Translations under genes and position numbers: made by a program
The notes under the pieces: model-generated
What the model was told of the DNA's origin: nothing
Database searches by the model: none
What the model saw: only the letters and a program-made list of their open reading frames with translations
In this document: piece after piece, positions 26,711 to 34,045 of the stretch
Layout: every line of letters starts with the position of its first letter
Position numbering within the stretch: position 1 is the first letter of the stretch
Origin: UBA2108 sp963925495
GTDB lineage: Bacteria > Bacteroidota > Bacteroidia > Flavobacteriales_G > Salibacteraceae
NCBI GenBank assembly: GCA_963925495.1
Contig: CAWUST010000006.1
Coordinates: 62,001-126,000, forward strand
DNA length: 64,000 nt
Direction of reading: 5' to 3'

Positions 26711-27823
26711 TCAATTAAAATATTCTTTCATTCTGTTGAAAAAGCCGCCATCCTTTTTTCCTTCTTCTGGAATAAAATTGGCGGAAGTTCTGAAAGTTTC
26801 AAGAATAGTTTTTTCTTCATTTGTGAGGGTTTTTGGGGTCCAAACATTTACGTTAACAAGTAAGTCGCCATTGCCGTAAGAATTAATACTTGGTAATCCC
26901 TTTCCTTTTAACCTAAGAATCTTACCCGCTTGAGTACCAGGAGCAATTTTAATTTTCACTTTTCCGCTTAAAGTTGGAACCTCCGAAGTTATTCCTAAAG
27001 CAACATCTGCAAAGTTTAAATACAAATCAAAATACAAATTTTGGCCATCTCGCATGAGATTTTGGTGTGGTGATTCTTCAATTACAATAATTAAATCTCC
27101 AGCTATACCGCCGAAAGGTCCATCATTTCCCTTGCTTCTCAATGAAAGTTGCATTCCATCTTCTACACCGGCCGGAATTTCAATAGTTTCAATTATTTCT
27201 TTTCTCAGTTGACCATTACTATCTGTTCCAGTACCTTTACTGGTTACTTTTTTTCCAGTACCGTGGCAACTTGGGCAAGTCGATGCGGTTTGCATTTGAC
27301 CTAAAATAGTGTTTGAGATTCGCATAACTTGTCCACTTCCACCACATTGAGAACAGGTACTGAACTTCGTGTCGCCACTATTTACCAGTTTGTTAAGTTT
27401 TACCTTTTTTGTTACTCCATTAGCAATGTCTTCAAGAGTTAGTTTTACTTTTATTCTTAAGTTAGAACCTTTTACTCTAGCAGTGCGTCCTCCGCCACCA
27501 CCAAAACCACCGCCACCAAAAATGTCTCCGAATTGACTGAAAATGTCATCCATGTTCATTCCAGCACCACCGCCATAACCGCCACCGCCAGAAGCACCAC
27601 CCATTCCCGCATGACCATATTGATCATATCGAGCACGTTTATTTTGGTCATTTAGAACTTCATAAGCTTCTGCTGCCTCCTTAAACTTATCTTCAGCAGA
27701 ATCATCATCCGGGTTTTTGTCTGGGTGATATTTAATTGCCATTTTTCGGTAAGCTTTTTTAAGCTCTTCTTTAGTGGCGTTTTGTGATACACCAAGTATC
27801 TCGTAAAAGTCTCTTTTTGCCAT
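26711..27823 (-). CDS. dnaJ: Chaperone DnaJ
   Basis: DnaJ (Hsp40) delivers unfolded proteins to DnaK and stimulates its ATPase. The 370-residue protein has a J domain with HPD at about 33-35, a Gly/Phe-rich region (about 75-115), a reduced zinc region and the C-terminal substrate-binding beta domains. Only two CxxCxGxG-type repeats are present (CSQCGGSG and CPSCHGTG, about residues 157-193); the first and fourth of the usual four are gone. The gene follows grpE by two bases on the same strand. dnaK is not in the window. Confidence 0.96.
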   Translation of the reverse strand: MAKRDFYEILGVSQNATKEELKKAYRKMAIKYHPDKNPDDDSAEDKFKEAAEAYEVLNDQNKRARYDQYGHAGMGGASGGGGYGGGAGMNMDDIFSQFGDIFGGGGFGGGGGRTARVKGSNLRIKVKLTLEDIANGVTKKVKLNKLVNSGDTKFSTCSQCGGSGQVMRISNTILGQMQTASTCPSCHGTGKKVTSKGTGTDSNGQLRKEIIETIEIPAGVEDGMQLSLRSKGNDGPFGGIAGDLIIVIEESPHQNLMRDGQNLYFDLYLNFADVALGITSEVPTLSGKVKIKIAPGTQAGKILRLKGKGLPSINSYGNGDLLVNVNVWTPKTLTNEEKTILETFRTSANFIPEEGKKDGGFFNRMKEYFN

Positions 27824-27825
27824 AA

Positions 27826-28395
27826 CTATTCTCCAACTACAACCTTGGCGTAGCGTACGATTTTATCTTTCAATTTGTAACCTTTTTCAATTACATCCAC
27901 TACTTTTCCACGTAGTTTTTTATCAGGTGCAGGTATTTTAGTGAGAGCTTCATGTTCGTCAATGTTAAATTCTTTTCCTAAAGAATTCATCTCTACTAGA
28001 CCTTTACTTTTTAAAATAGAGTCAAATTTATTGTGAACCAAAATCATCCCTTCTTTAATAACAATAATGTCCTCTGTTTCTTCGTTAGTTTTTATTGCTC
28101 TTCCAAAATCGTCTAATACCGGAATTATTTCCGTAAGTAAATCTGCTGAAGCCGTAGAAATCAATTCCAATTTTTCTTTGGCTGTTCTCCTTCTAAAGTT
28201 TTCAAATTCAGAATAAAGTCTAAGGTATTTATCGTTAGCTATTTTTAATTCTTCTTCTATTGCAGAAAACTTGTCCAATTCTTCATCAACCAGATCCGAG
28301 CTTTCGGTTATATCTAGCTCCTCATTACTCTCTTCTGGATTCATTTGTATTTCATCCGTAGCGTCGTTTCCATCTGTCACATTTACCTTGCTCAT
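27826..28395 (-). CDS. grpE: Nucleotide-exchange factor GrpE
   Basis: 189 residues. An acidic, probably disordered N-terminus (about 1-40) is followed by a long helix (EEELKIANDKYLRLYSEFENFRRR, containing the GrpE dimer helix) and the C-terminal beta-wing domain with KGYKLKDKIVRYAKVVV. GrpE releases ADP from DnaK, so pairing with dnaJ (2-base gap) makes sense. A TGCCAAT motif occurs twice (28436-28442 and 28452-28458) in the upstream region. Confidence 0.95.
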   Translation of the reverse strand: MSKVNVTDGNDATDEIQMNPEESNEELDITESSDLVDEELDKFSAIEEELKIANDKYLRLYSEFENFRRRTAKEKLELISTASADLLTEIIPVLDDFGRAIKTNEETEDIIVIKEGMILVHNKFDSILKSKGLVEMNSLGKEFNIDEHEALTKIPAPDKKLRGKVVDVIEKGYKLKDKIVRYAKVVVGE

Positions 28396-28470
28396 AGTTC
28401 GATTTATTACTTTTGGTTTGTCATACCTAAAATGCTGCCAATTGATTTAATTGCCAATCTGACATAAAAC

Positions 28471-28503
28471 AAAAAAAGACAGACGCAATGTCTGCCTTTT
28501 TTT
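28471..28503 (-). terminator. Intrinsic terminator of the TlpA-like gene
   Basis: The minus-strand RNA forms a stem of 14 pairs with one G-U wobble (AAAAAAAGGCAGAC / GTCTGTCTTTTTTT, loop ATTGC) followed by a T-rich tail. The wobble position is a mismatch on the plus strand, so the structure works for the minus strand, ending the DUF4290-murA-tlpA unit before grpE. Confidence 0.88.
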
Positions 28504-28526
28504 CATAAAATGATTGTGTTTTATTA

Positions 28527-29099
28527 CTATAGTTTTTTAACCAATTTATCAATTGCCATATGCAAGGCTTGTCCTCTTAAGTTAGAAGCCACAACTATTC
28601 CATTCTGGTCTATAAGAAAGTTTGCAGGAATACCTTGCACCCCGTAATCAGAAACTGATTGAGCGTCCCAATGTTTTAATTCACTAACATGTTCTCCCCA
28701 GTTTAGCTTGTCTTGTTGTATTGCAGCTAACCATGAATCTTTATTTCTGTCTAAACTAACACTATAAATAGTAAAACCTTTAGCATCCAGAAATTTGGCG
28801 TTTTTATATTTGTTATAAGCTGAGACAACATTTGGATTTTCTCTTCTACATGGTCCACACCAGCTTGCCCAAAAGTCAATCAAAACAACTTTTCCCTGTA
28901 AGGAGCTCAATTTAATTATCTTTCCATTTGGATCCTTTGAGCTTATTTCTGGTGCTTTGTCGCCAATGCGAGTGCCGACCAATATACCTTGATTAGAAGT
29001 ATCACTTTTACTTGAATTGCTGTTATCTAAAGCATAAGAGGCGGATATTAAAAATAACCCTAAAGCCAATGTACTTGCAATTATTATTATTGTTTTCAT
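28527..29099 (-). CDS. TlpA-like periplasmic thiol-disulfide oxidoreductase
   Basis: 190 residues: an N-terminal signal peptide or membrane anchor (about 4-22), a low-complexity linker, then an AhpC/TSA-TlpA thioredoxin fold with the redox site WCGPC (residues 80-84) and a cis-Pro loop (GIPANFLID). Such proteins reduce or rearrange disulfides in the periplasm. It lies 19 bases downstream of murA on the same strand and is the last gene before a terminator, so it is probably co-transcribed with murA. The specific partner is unknown. Confidence 0.92.
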   Translation of the reverse strand: MKTIIIIASTLALGLFLISASYALDNSNSSKSDTSNQGILVGTRIGDKAPEISSKDPNGKIIKLSSLQGKVVLIDFWASWCGPCRRENPNVVSAYNKYKNAKFLDAKGFTIYSVSLDRNKDSWLAAIQQDKLNWGEHVSELKHWDAQSVSDYGVQGIPANFLIDQNGIVVASNLRGQALHMAIDKLVKKL

Positions 29100-29118
29100 T
29101 TTTTTGTTTTATAAAAGC

Positions 29119-30423
29119 TTAACACCTAACAATTTCTGCACCAATATTATTGAGTCTTACATCAATATTTTCGTAGCCTCTGTCTATTTGTTCAATGTTA
29201 TGTATTTTACTAACTCCTTCTGCACTTAAGGCAGCAATGAGCAAAGATACACCAGCTCTTATATCAGGAGATGTCATCTCTATTGCTCGAAGTGCATATT
29301 GTCTGTTTAACCCAATAATGGTAGCTCGGTGCGGATCGCATAAAATTATTTGTGCTCCCATGTCAATCAGTTTATCGACAAAGAACAATCGACTTTCAAA
29401 CATTTTTTGGTGAACGAGCATACTACCTTTTGCTTGTGTGGCAACAACAAGGATAATGCTCAATAAATCAGGAGTAAATCCTGGCCAAGGGGCATCTGCT
29501 ATGGTCATTATTGACCCATCAATAAAAGTATCTATTTCGTAATTCTTTTGAGGAGGAATAATCAGATCATCATTTTTTCTTACGATAATAATTCCCATGC
29601 GACGAAATATTTCCGGAATTATTCCAAGATGCTCGTAACCTACATTTTTAATAGTAATTTCAGACTCTGTCATTGCAGCAAGCCCAATAATACTGCCGAT
29701 TTCTATCATATCTGGAAGAATGGTATGCTCACAACCACTTAGTTCTTTTACGCCTTCAACGATTAAAAGGTTAGAACCAATTCCAGAAATGTTTGCCCCC
29801 ATACTATTCAACATTCTACATAGTTGTTGAATATAGGGTTCGCATGCGGCATTGTAAATTGACGTTTTTCCTTTTGCCAAAACTGCAGCCATAAGGATGT
29901 TGGCAGTTCCTGTCACACTAGCTTCGTCAAGTAATAAAAACGCACCTTTAAGCTCTTTTGCGTGCGCTCTATAAACATGGCCTTCAGGTTCGTAGCTGAA
30001 AGTAGCGCCAAGTTTTTCAAACCCAATAAAGTGAGTGTCTACTCTCCTTCTTCCAATTTTATCTCCACCTGGTTTAGGGATATACCCTTTTCCAAATCGC
30101 CCTAAAAGTGGTCCAACTAACATTATAGATCCACGTAAACCACCACCACGTTTCATGTATTCCGGAGAGTGCATAAACTCTATGTCTACATCTTCGGCTT
30201 GAAATGAGTATGAGTTTGCTTTTAATTTTTCAACCTTAACATTAAGAGCGCCCAGAAGGTCAATGAGTTTATTAACATCTACAATATTTGGAATGTTGTT
30301 AATTATAACCTTTTCTTTAGTTAGAAGTACGGCACAAAGAATCTGAAGGGCTTCGTTTTTAGCCCCTTGTGGTTGAAATTCGCCTTTTAATTTGTGGCCA
30401 CCCGTAATTTTAAATGTTCCCAT
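29119..30423 (-). CDS. murA: UDP-N-acetylglucosamine 1-carboxyvinyltransferase
   Basis: MurA transfers enolpyruvate from PEP to UDP-GlcNAc, the first committed step of peptidoglycan synthesis. The 434-residue protein carries the conserved GAKNEAL (Lys22-Asn23) and both halves of the EPT fold. At the active-site loop, E. coli has PGGCTIGARPVD; here the sequence is PGGDKIGRRRVD, so the catalytic Cys is Asp121 (codon GAT). That replacement is known to make MurA insensitive to fosfomycin in other bacteria. The gene lies 9 bases downstream of the DUF4290 gene. Confidence 0.96.
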   Translation of the reverse strand: MGTFKITGGHKLKGEFQPQGAKNEALQILCAVLLTKEKVIINNIPNIVDVNKLIDLLGALNVKVEKLKANSYSFQAEDVDIEFMHSPEYMKRGGGLRGSIMLVGPLLGRFGKGYIPKPGGDKIGRRRVDTHFIGFEKLGATFSYEPEGHVYRAHAKELKGAFLLLDEASVTGTANILMAAVLAKGKTSIYNAACEPYIQQLCRMLNSMGANISGIGSNLLIVEGVKELSGCEHTILPDMIEIGSIIGLAAMTESEITIKNVGYEHLGIIPEIFRRMGIIIVRKNDDLIIPPQKNYEIDTFIDGSIMTIADAPWPGFTPDLLSIILVVATQAKGSMLVHQKMFESRLFFVDKLIDMGAQIILCDPHRATIIGLNRQYALRAIEMTSPDIRAGVSLLIAALSAEGVSKIHNIEQIDRGYENIDVRLNNIGAEIVRC

Positions 30424-30432
30424 AGTGGTGTA

Positions 30433-31035
30433 TTATCGTCTTTTCTTTTTCTTTTGGTTGTTGTTCTTTCTTTTTGGTCGTGGAGTGGATACTTGTTCTG
30501 CCTTCACTAGTTCGGTGTTCGCATCAATATCAAGTTTTCCTCCTGAAAGCCTTTTTAAATCGGTAAAAATCTCAATATCCGTTACTGAATCTTTGTTGTA
30601 GGTGACATAAGCTTTTTTCATCATATTGGCTATATAATAAACAAGAGCTTCTTTCTCTTCTACAGCAACTATTTTAATAGCCTGAGCGATGTATTGGCCA
30701 ATTATTTTCCCATAATGTTTGTTCTTTACAAAATCCTCGTTATAAGGTACGATGTCAGGAGCAATTTTCACGGATTCGGGAGTGGGCTGGGGGTATTCAG
30801 AATCTACATCCAATGCAAAATTGGAAATAATCTGTAAATGATCCCATAATTTATGGTTAAAATCATCGACATCTCGAAGGCTTGGATTCAGTTGCCCCAT
30901 TACTTTAATAATACTTTTAGCCGCTACATTTCTTTCATCATGGTCTTCAATCTCAATTGCGATATCAACCATTTTTTGAATGTGCCTTCCGTATTCAGGA
31001 ATAATTAATTTTTCTCTACTTGTGTTATAATCCAT
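30433..31035 (-). CDS. DUF4290 family protein
   Basis: 200 residues, matching the DUF4290 family of Bacteroidota by recognisable segments (LIIPEYGRHIQKMVD, MGQLNPSLRDVDDFNHKLWDHL). The body is mostly helical and hydrophilic without signal or membrane segment, so it should be cytoplasmic. The C-terminus is a Lys/Arg-rich tail (PRPKRKNNNQKKKKRR) that could bind nucleic acid. No function is known. It is nine bases upstream of murA and has its own exact -7 box, so it probably leads the murA-tlpA unit. Confidence 0.88.
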   Translation of the reverse strand: MDYNTSREKLIIPEYGRHIQKMVDIAIEIEDHDERNVAAKSIIKVMGQLNPSLRDVDDFNHKLWDHLQIISNFALDVDSEYPQPTPESVKIAPDIVPYNEDFVKNKHYGKIIGQYIAQAIKIVAVEEKEALVYYIANMMKKAYVTYNKDSVTDIEIFTDLKRLSGGKLDIDANTELVKAEQVSTPRPKRKNNNQKKKKRR

Positions 31036-31052
31036 GTGAAAATTTAGAATTT

Positions 31053-31060
31053 CAAAATTA
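31053..31060 (-). promoter_or_regulatory. -7 promoter box of DUF4290-murA-tlpA
   Basis: Minus-strand TAATTTTG is an exact TAnnTTTG match, 17 bases before the DUF4290 start codon, in the 47-base gap behind pcrA. Confidence 0.55.
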
Positions 31061-31082
31061 GTAATTTGATAATTAGTTTGAC

Positions 31083-33395
31083 TTATAGTATTTGAAGTTT
31101 GGCAAATTTTAATAACAAACTTTTTGAGCCAACTTCTTCAAAATTCACAGTTGCTTTTTTGTTGGGGGAGTTCCCTTCTAATTCTAGTACTGTTCCTTTT
31201 CCAAATCGTTGATGAATGACTTGGTCACCTTTTTTTAAGCCGGATAAATCAGTTCCTTCAAAAGTACTAGGAGTTGAAGATGAATTAACTACACGTTTTA
31301 AGTTTTGTGTTTTTTTAAAATTCAAAGTGCTACTTCTTTCATTCAAACCCGTGTTTTTCGCTTCTTTTACAAAGTCGAAACTAGAATTGCTTTTTGATTT
31401 TTTTTCTTCAATTTGATCTATATATTGAACATCTAATTCTTGTAAAAAACGACTTGGTTCAGCATAAGTTAAGTTTCCCCATCGATACCTAGTAGTAGAA
31501 AATGAAAGAGTTGCCTTTATTTCTGCTCGAGTAAGAGCCACATAAAACAGGCGTCGCTCCTCTTCTAATTCTGTTCTCGAATTTATTGAAAGTTGAGATG
31601 GGAATAAATTCTCTTCCATACCTACAATATATACATACGGAAATTCTAATCCTTTTGACGCATGAATCGTCATCAAGGATACTACGTCATTTTCGTTTTT
31701 ATTTTTATCGGTATCCGTAAGCAGGGCAATGTCTTGCATGTATACTCCAAGAGTTCTTTGTTCGTTTCCATCTGGTAAATCTATCCCCTCTTCTATAGTG
31801 TCCTGTTCAGCAAACTCCTTTATTCCGCTAAGCAGCTCCTGAATGTTATCGTACCTAGTTACTCCTTCAATACTCTTGTCAATATAAAGCTCCTTTAAAA
31901 CACCTGAAGAACTAGAAATTTTACTCGCTATATCGTAGGCATCTCCTTTTTCAATAATATCATGATAAGTATCAATAAGTTTGCTAAAAGAATTTAGTTT
32001 ACCAATGACAGAAGGGGATAGATGTACGCCAAATTTTAATGGGTTTTTTACTACTTCTAAAACCGATTTTTCATGCTGACTTGCGGCTAATAATATTTTA
32101 TCTAAAGTAGTTTTACCAATTCCTCGTTTTGGATAATTTATTATTCTTTTTAGTGCTTCTTCATCTTTGGGGTTAATTGCCAATCTAAAATAGGCAAGTA
32201 AATCTTTAATTTCTTTTCGATGGTAAAAAGAAAGGCCACCATAAATTCTGTAGGGGATGTCTTTTTTACGAAGTGCCTCTTCAATAGACCTGGATTGAGA
32301 GTTTGTTCGATATAGAATTGCAAAATCGGAGTTTGCACGTTGTTCATTTCCTCGTCTAAAAAAGATGTCGTTTGCTACTTCGTAACCTTCTTCGTTATCT
32401 GATAGCGTTTTAATTATTTTAATTTTTTCGCCTTCTGTATTTTCTGTCCAAACATCTTTTTTAATCTGCTCCGTGTTTTTAGCAATTAATCCGTTTGCTG
32501 CTTTTACAATATTTTGCGTTGAACGATAGTTTTGCTCTAATTTAAAAACTTTTGCGTCGGAATATTCCTTTTGAAAATTCAAAATGTTTTGAATGTTCGC
32601 GCCACGAAACGAATAAATACTTTGGGCATCGTCACCAACCACACAGATATTTTCAAATCTAGCTGCTAATTTCTTTAGAATTAAGTACTGCGAAAAGTTA
32701 GTATCTTGGTACTCATCAACCAATATGTATCTAAACTTATCTTGGTATTTTAAAAGGACACTTGCATGGTCTCTGAAAAGAATGTTTGTTTTGTATAACA
32801 AATCATCAAAGTCCATTGCTCCAGATTGAAAACAGCGCTTTTCGTAAGACTGAAATATTCTGCCCAATTCTGGTTTTCTACTCTGTGAATCCTCCGTTTG
32901 AATAACAGAATTATTAACGTAATTATTGGCTGATATCAAATTGTTTTTTGCCGCTGAAATCCTGCTTAATACTAGATTAGGTTTATATACTTTGTCGTCT
33001 AATTTAAACTCTTTAATAATTCGCTTTATCAAACTCTTAGAGTCGTCGGAATCATAAATGGTAAAATTACTTGGGTAGCCTAATAGCGTAGCTTCTGACC
33101 GTAGAATTCTTGCAAATACTGAATGAAATGTTCCCATCCAGATGTTTCTAGACTCTGAAGGACCTACAATCTTGGAAATCCTTTTCTTCATTTCTTTGGC
33201 TGCCTTATTTGTAAATGTCAGCGATATTATAGAAAAGGAGTCAACTCCTGTCAGAATCATATGAGCAATTCGGTAAGTAAGCACTCGGGTTTTTCCTGAG
33301 CCAGCTCCAGCGATAACCATTACGGGGCCTTTTGTCTGCTCTACAGCCTTTCGCTGTTCGGGGTTTAATTCATCTAGATAGGTGGTATTGCTCAT
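31083..33395 (-). CDS. pcrA: UvrD/PcrA-type superfamily I DNA helicase
   Basis: A 770-residue 3'-5' helicase. The UvrD motifs are in order: Q-motif region LNPEQRKAV, Walker A GAGSGKT (30-36), LVDEYQDTN, GDDAQSIYSFRGA, QNYRST, VSLMTIHASKGLEFPYV and RRLFYVALTRA. The C-terminus has the PcrA-type RNA-polymerase-binding Tudor segment (GDQVIHQRFGKGTV). It acts in nucleotide excision repair and removal of stalled polymerases. The ATG at 33395 is preferred to the in-frame TTG three codons upstream. It faces away from the peptide-export island, which begins in the 163-base gap. Confidence 0.93.
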   Translation of the reverse strand: MSNTTYLDELNPEQRKAVEQTKGPVMVIAGAGSGKTRVLTYRIAHMILTGVDSFSIISLTFTNKAAKEMKKRISKIVGPSESRNIWMGTFHSVFARILRSEATLLGYPSNFTIYDSDDSKSLIKRIIKEFKLDDKVYKPNLVLSRISAAKNNLISANNYVNNSVIQTEDSQSRKPELGRIFQSYEKRCFQSGAMDFDDLLYKTNILFRDHASVLLKYQDKFRYILVDEYQDTNFSQYLILKKLAARFENICVVGDDAQSIYSFRGANIQNILNFQKEYSDAKVFKLEQNYRSTQNIVKAANGLIAKNTEQIKKDVWTENTEGEKIKIIKTLSDNEEGYEVANDIFFRRGNEQRANSDFAILYRTNSQSRSIEEALRKKDIPYRIYGGLSFYHRKEIKDLLAYFRLAINPKDEEALKRIINYPKRGIGKTTLDKILLAASQHEKSVLEVVKNPLKFGVHLSPSVIGKLNSFSKLIDTYHDIIEKGDAYDIASKISSSSGVLKELYIDKSIEGVTRYDNIQELLSGIKEFAEQDTIEEGIDLPDGNEQRTLGVYMQDIALLTDTDKNKNENDVVSLMTIHASKGLEFPYVYIVGMEENLFPSQLSINSRTELEEERRLFYVALTRAEIKATLSFSTTRYRWGNLTYAEPSRFLQELDVQYIDQIEEKKSKSNSSFDFVKEAKNTGLNERSSTLNFKKTQNLKRVVNSSSTPSTFEGTDLSGLKKGDQVIHQRFGKGTVLELEGNSPNKKATVNFEEVGSKSLLLKFAKLQIL

Positions 33396-33510
33396 AAAGT
33401 GCAAAGTAAAACCAACAAAGTAGAGTAAGTAAGTATGCCGTTAATAATTTATAAAGAATAAATGTCTTTAGATGATTTTGCATAAATTTTTTTATTACGA
33501 ATAGTTTGTT

Positions 33511-33540
33511 TACTTTTACATCGTAAATATTTACAGTAAA
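33511..33540 (+). promoter_or_regulatory. Promoter-like box and palindromic operator candidate for the peptide gene
   Basis: TACTTTTA (33511-33518) matches the -7 consensus except for the last base. Just downstream lies the perfect 12-base palindrome GTAAATATTTAC (33523-33534), overlapped by a second inverted repeat TTTACAGTAAA (33530-33540). This is where transcription of the peptide gene at 33559 would start, so a repressor could bind here. Confidence 0.45.
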
Positions 33541-33558
33541 TAAGTTAAAATTTGTATT

Positions 33559-33774
33559 ATGAGTGAAGAAATAAACGAAAACGAATTAGAGAATGTAAGT
33601 GGTGGTGCTGGAATGGGTATTCACCCTTCTTCAGGTGATGATGGTTCTCAACCTTTAATGGAAGGTGATGAAAACAGTAGCGAATTAAACCGACCTGACC
33701 ATGGCCAGGACCAGGACGATCACCATGACCATGACGCAGATCAGCAGCATGGACTCCATGATCACGGTATATAG
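33559..33774 (+). CDS. Double-glycine leader peptide precursor with Asp/His-rich core
   Basis: A 71-residue precursor. Residues 1-16 (MSEEINENELENVSGG) form a classic double-glycine leader: Gly at -2 and -1, Val at -4, Leu at -7, Glu at -8 and Ile at -12. Cleavage after Gly16 would release a 55-residue core with no Cys, no Trp and no Lys. Its last 27 residues hold 8 Asp and 7 His, with clusters such as DDHHDHDAD and HGLHDHGI. It lies upstream of a complete export operon that includes a C39 peptidase suited to cut after GG. A palindrome and a -7-like box precede it and a terminator follows. The core resembles no bacteriocin I know; toxin, signal and metal carrier are all possible. Confidence 0.85.
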   Translation: MSEEINENELENVSGGAGMGIHPSSGDDGSQPLMEGDENSSELNRPDHGQDQDDHHDHDADQQHGLHDHGI

Positions 33775-33800
33775 ACATACAATCGTGTAATAGGTTATTT

Positions 33801-33831
33801 AAAAGGTTCCTTTTTGGAGCCTTTTTTTTTT
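33801..33831 (+). terminator. Intrinsic terminator of the peptide gene
   Basis: AAAAGGTTCC and GGAGCCTTTT pair over 10 positions with one G-U wobble around a TTTTT loop, followed by a run of ten T. It separates the peptide transcript from the export operon. Confidence 0.9.
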
Positions 33832-33988
33832 GCTCTGATTTTTTATTAATCAGTTTGAGTTGAAGTATTGATTTCTTGCAGTTTGTCGAAATTAAAATTA
33901 CAGAATCTTTTTTTGTTGATTAGGCGGTTGTATTTGATAATATTAAAACTCTTAAAGAAAAAAAATTCTGCTAAGCCTTTTTTATTTT
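33832..33988 (+). other. AT-rich spacer between peptide gene and export operon
   Basis: No gene is visible here. The only structure noted is a small inverted repeat (CTGATT / AATCAG, 33835-33853) without a T-run. Confidence 0.5.
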
Positions 33989-33996
33989 TATGTTTG
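33989..33996 (+). promoter_or_regulatory. -7 promoter box of the export operon
   Basis: TATGTTTG is an exact TAnnTTTG match. Transcription would start about 34002-34005, which is the left edge of the 12-bp inverted repeat at 34005-34038. No -33 TTG is evident. Confidence 0.55.
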
Positions 33997-34004
33997 AAAC
34001 AAAT

Positions 34005-34038
34005 GAGAATCAAATTCATAAATTAAAATTTGATTCTC
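34005..34038 (+). promoter_or_regulatory. 12-bp inverted repeat in the leader of the export operon
   Basis: GAGAATCAAATT (34005-34016) and AATTTGATTCTC (34027-34038) are perfect inverted repeats around a 10-base loop. The repeat ends 7 bases before the tolC ATG and begins where the transcript is expected to start, so it could be an operator, an mRNA hairpin that limits translation, or both. Confidence 0.6.
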
Positions 34039-34045
34039 TATCTGT

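Noticed and set aside
33557..33778. 73-codon reading frame on the minus strand opposite the peptide gene
   Set aside because: It mirrors the repetitive Asp/His codons of the plus-strand gene. The plus-strand frame has the leader motif, promoter-like box and terminator.
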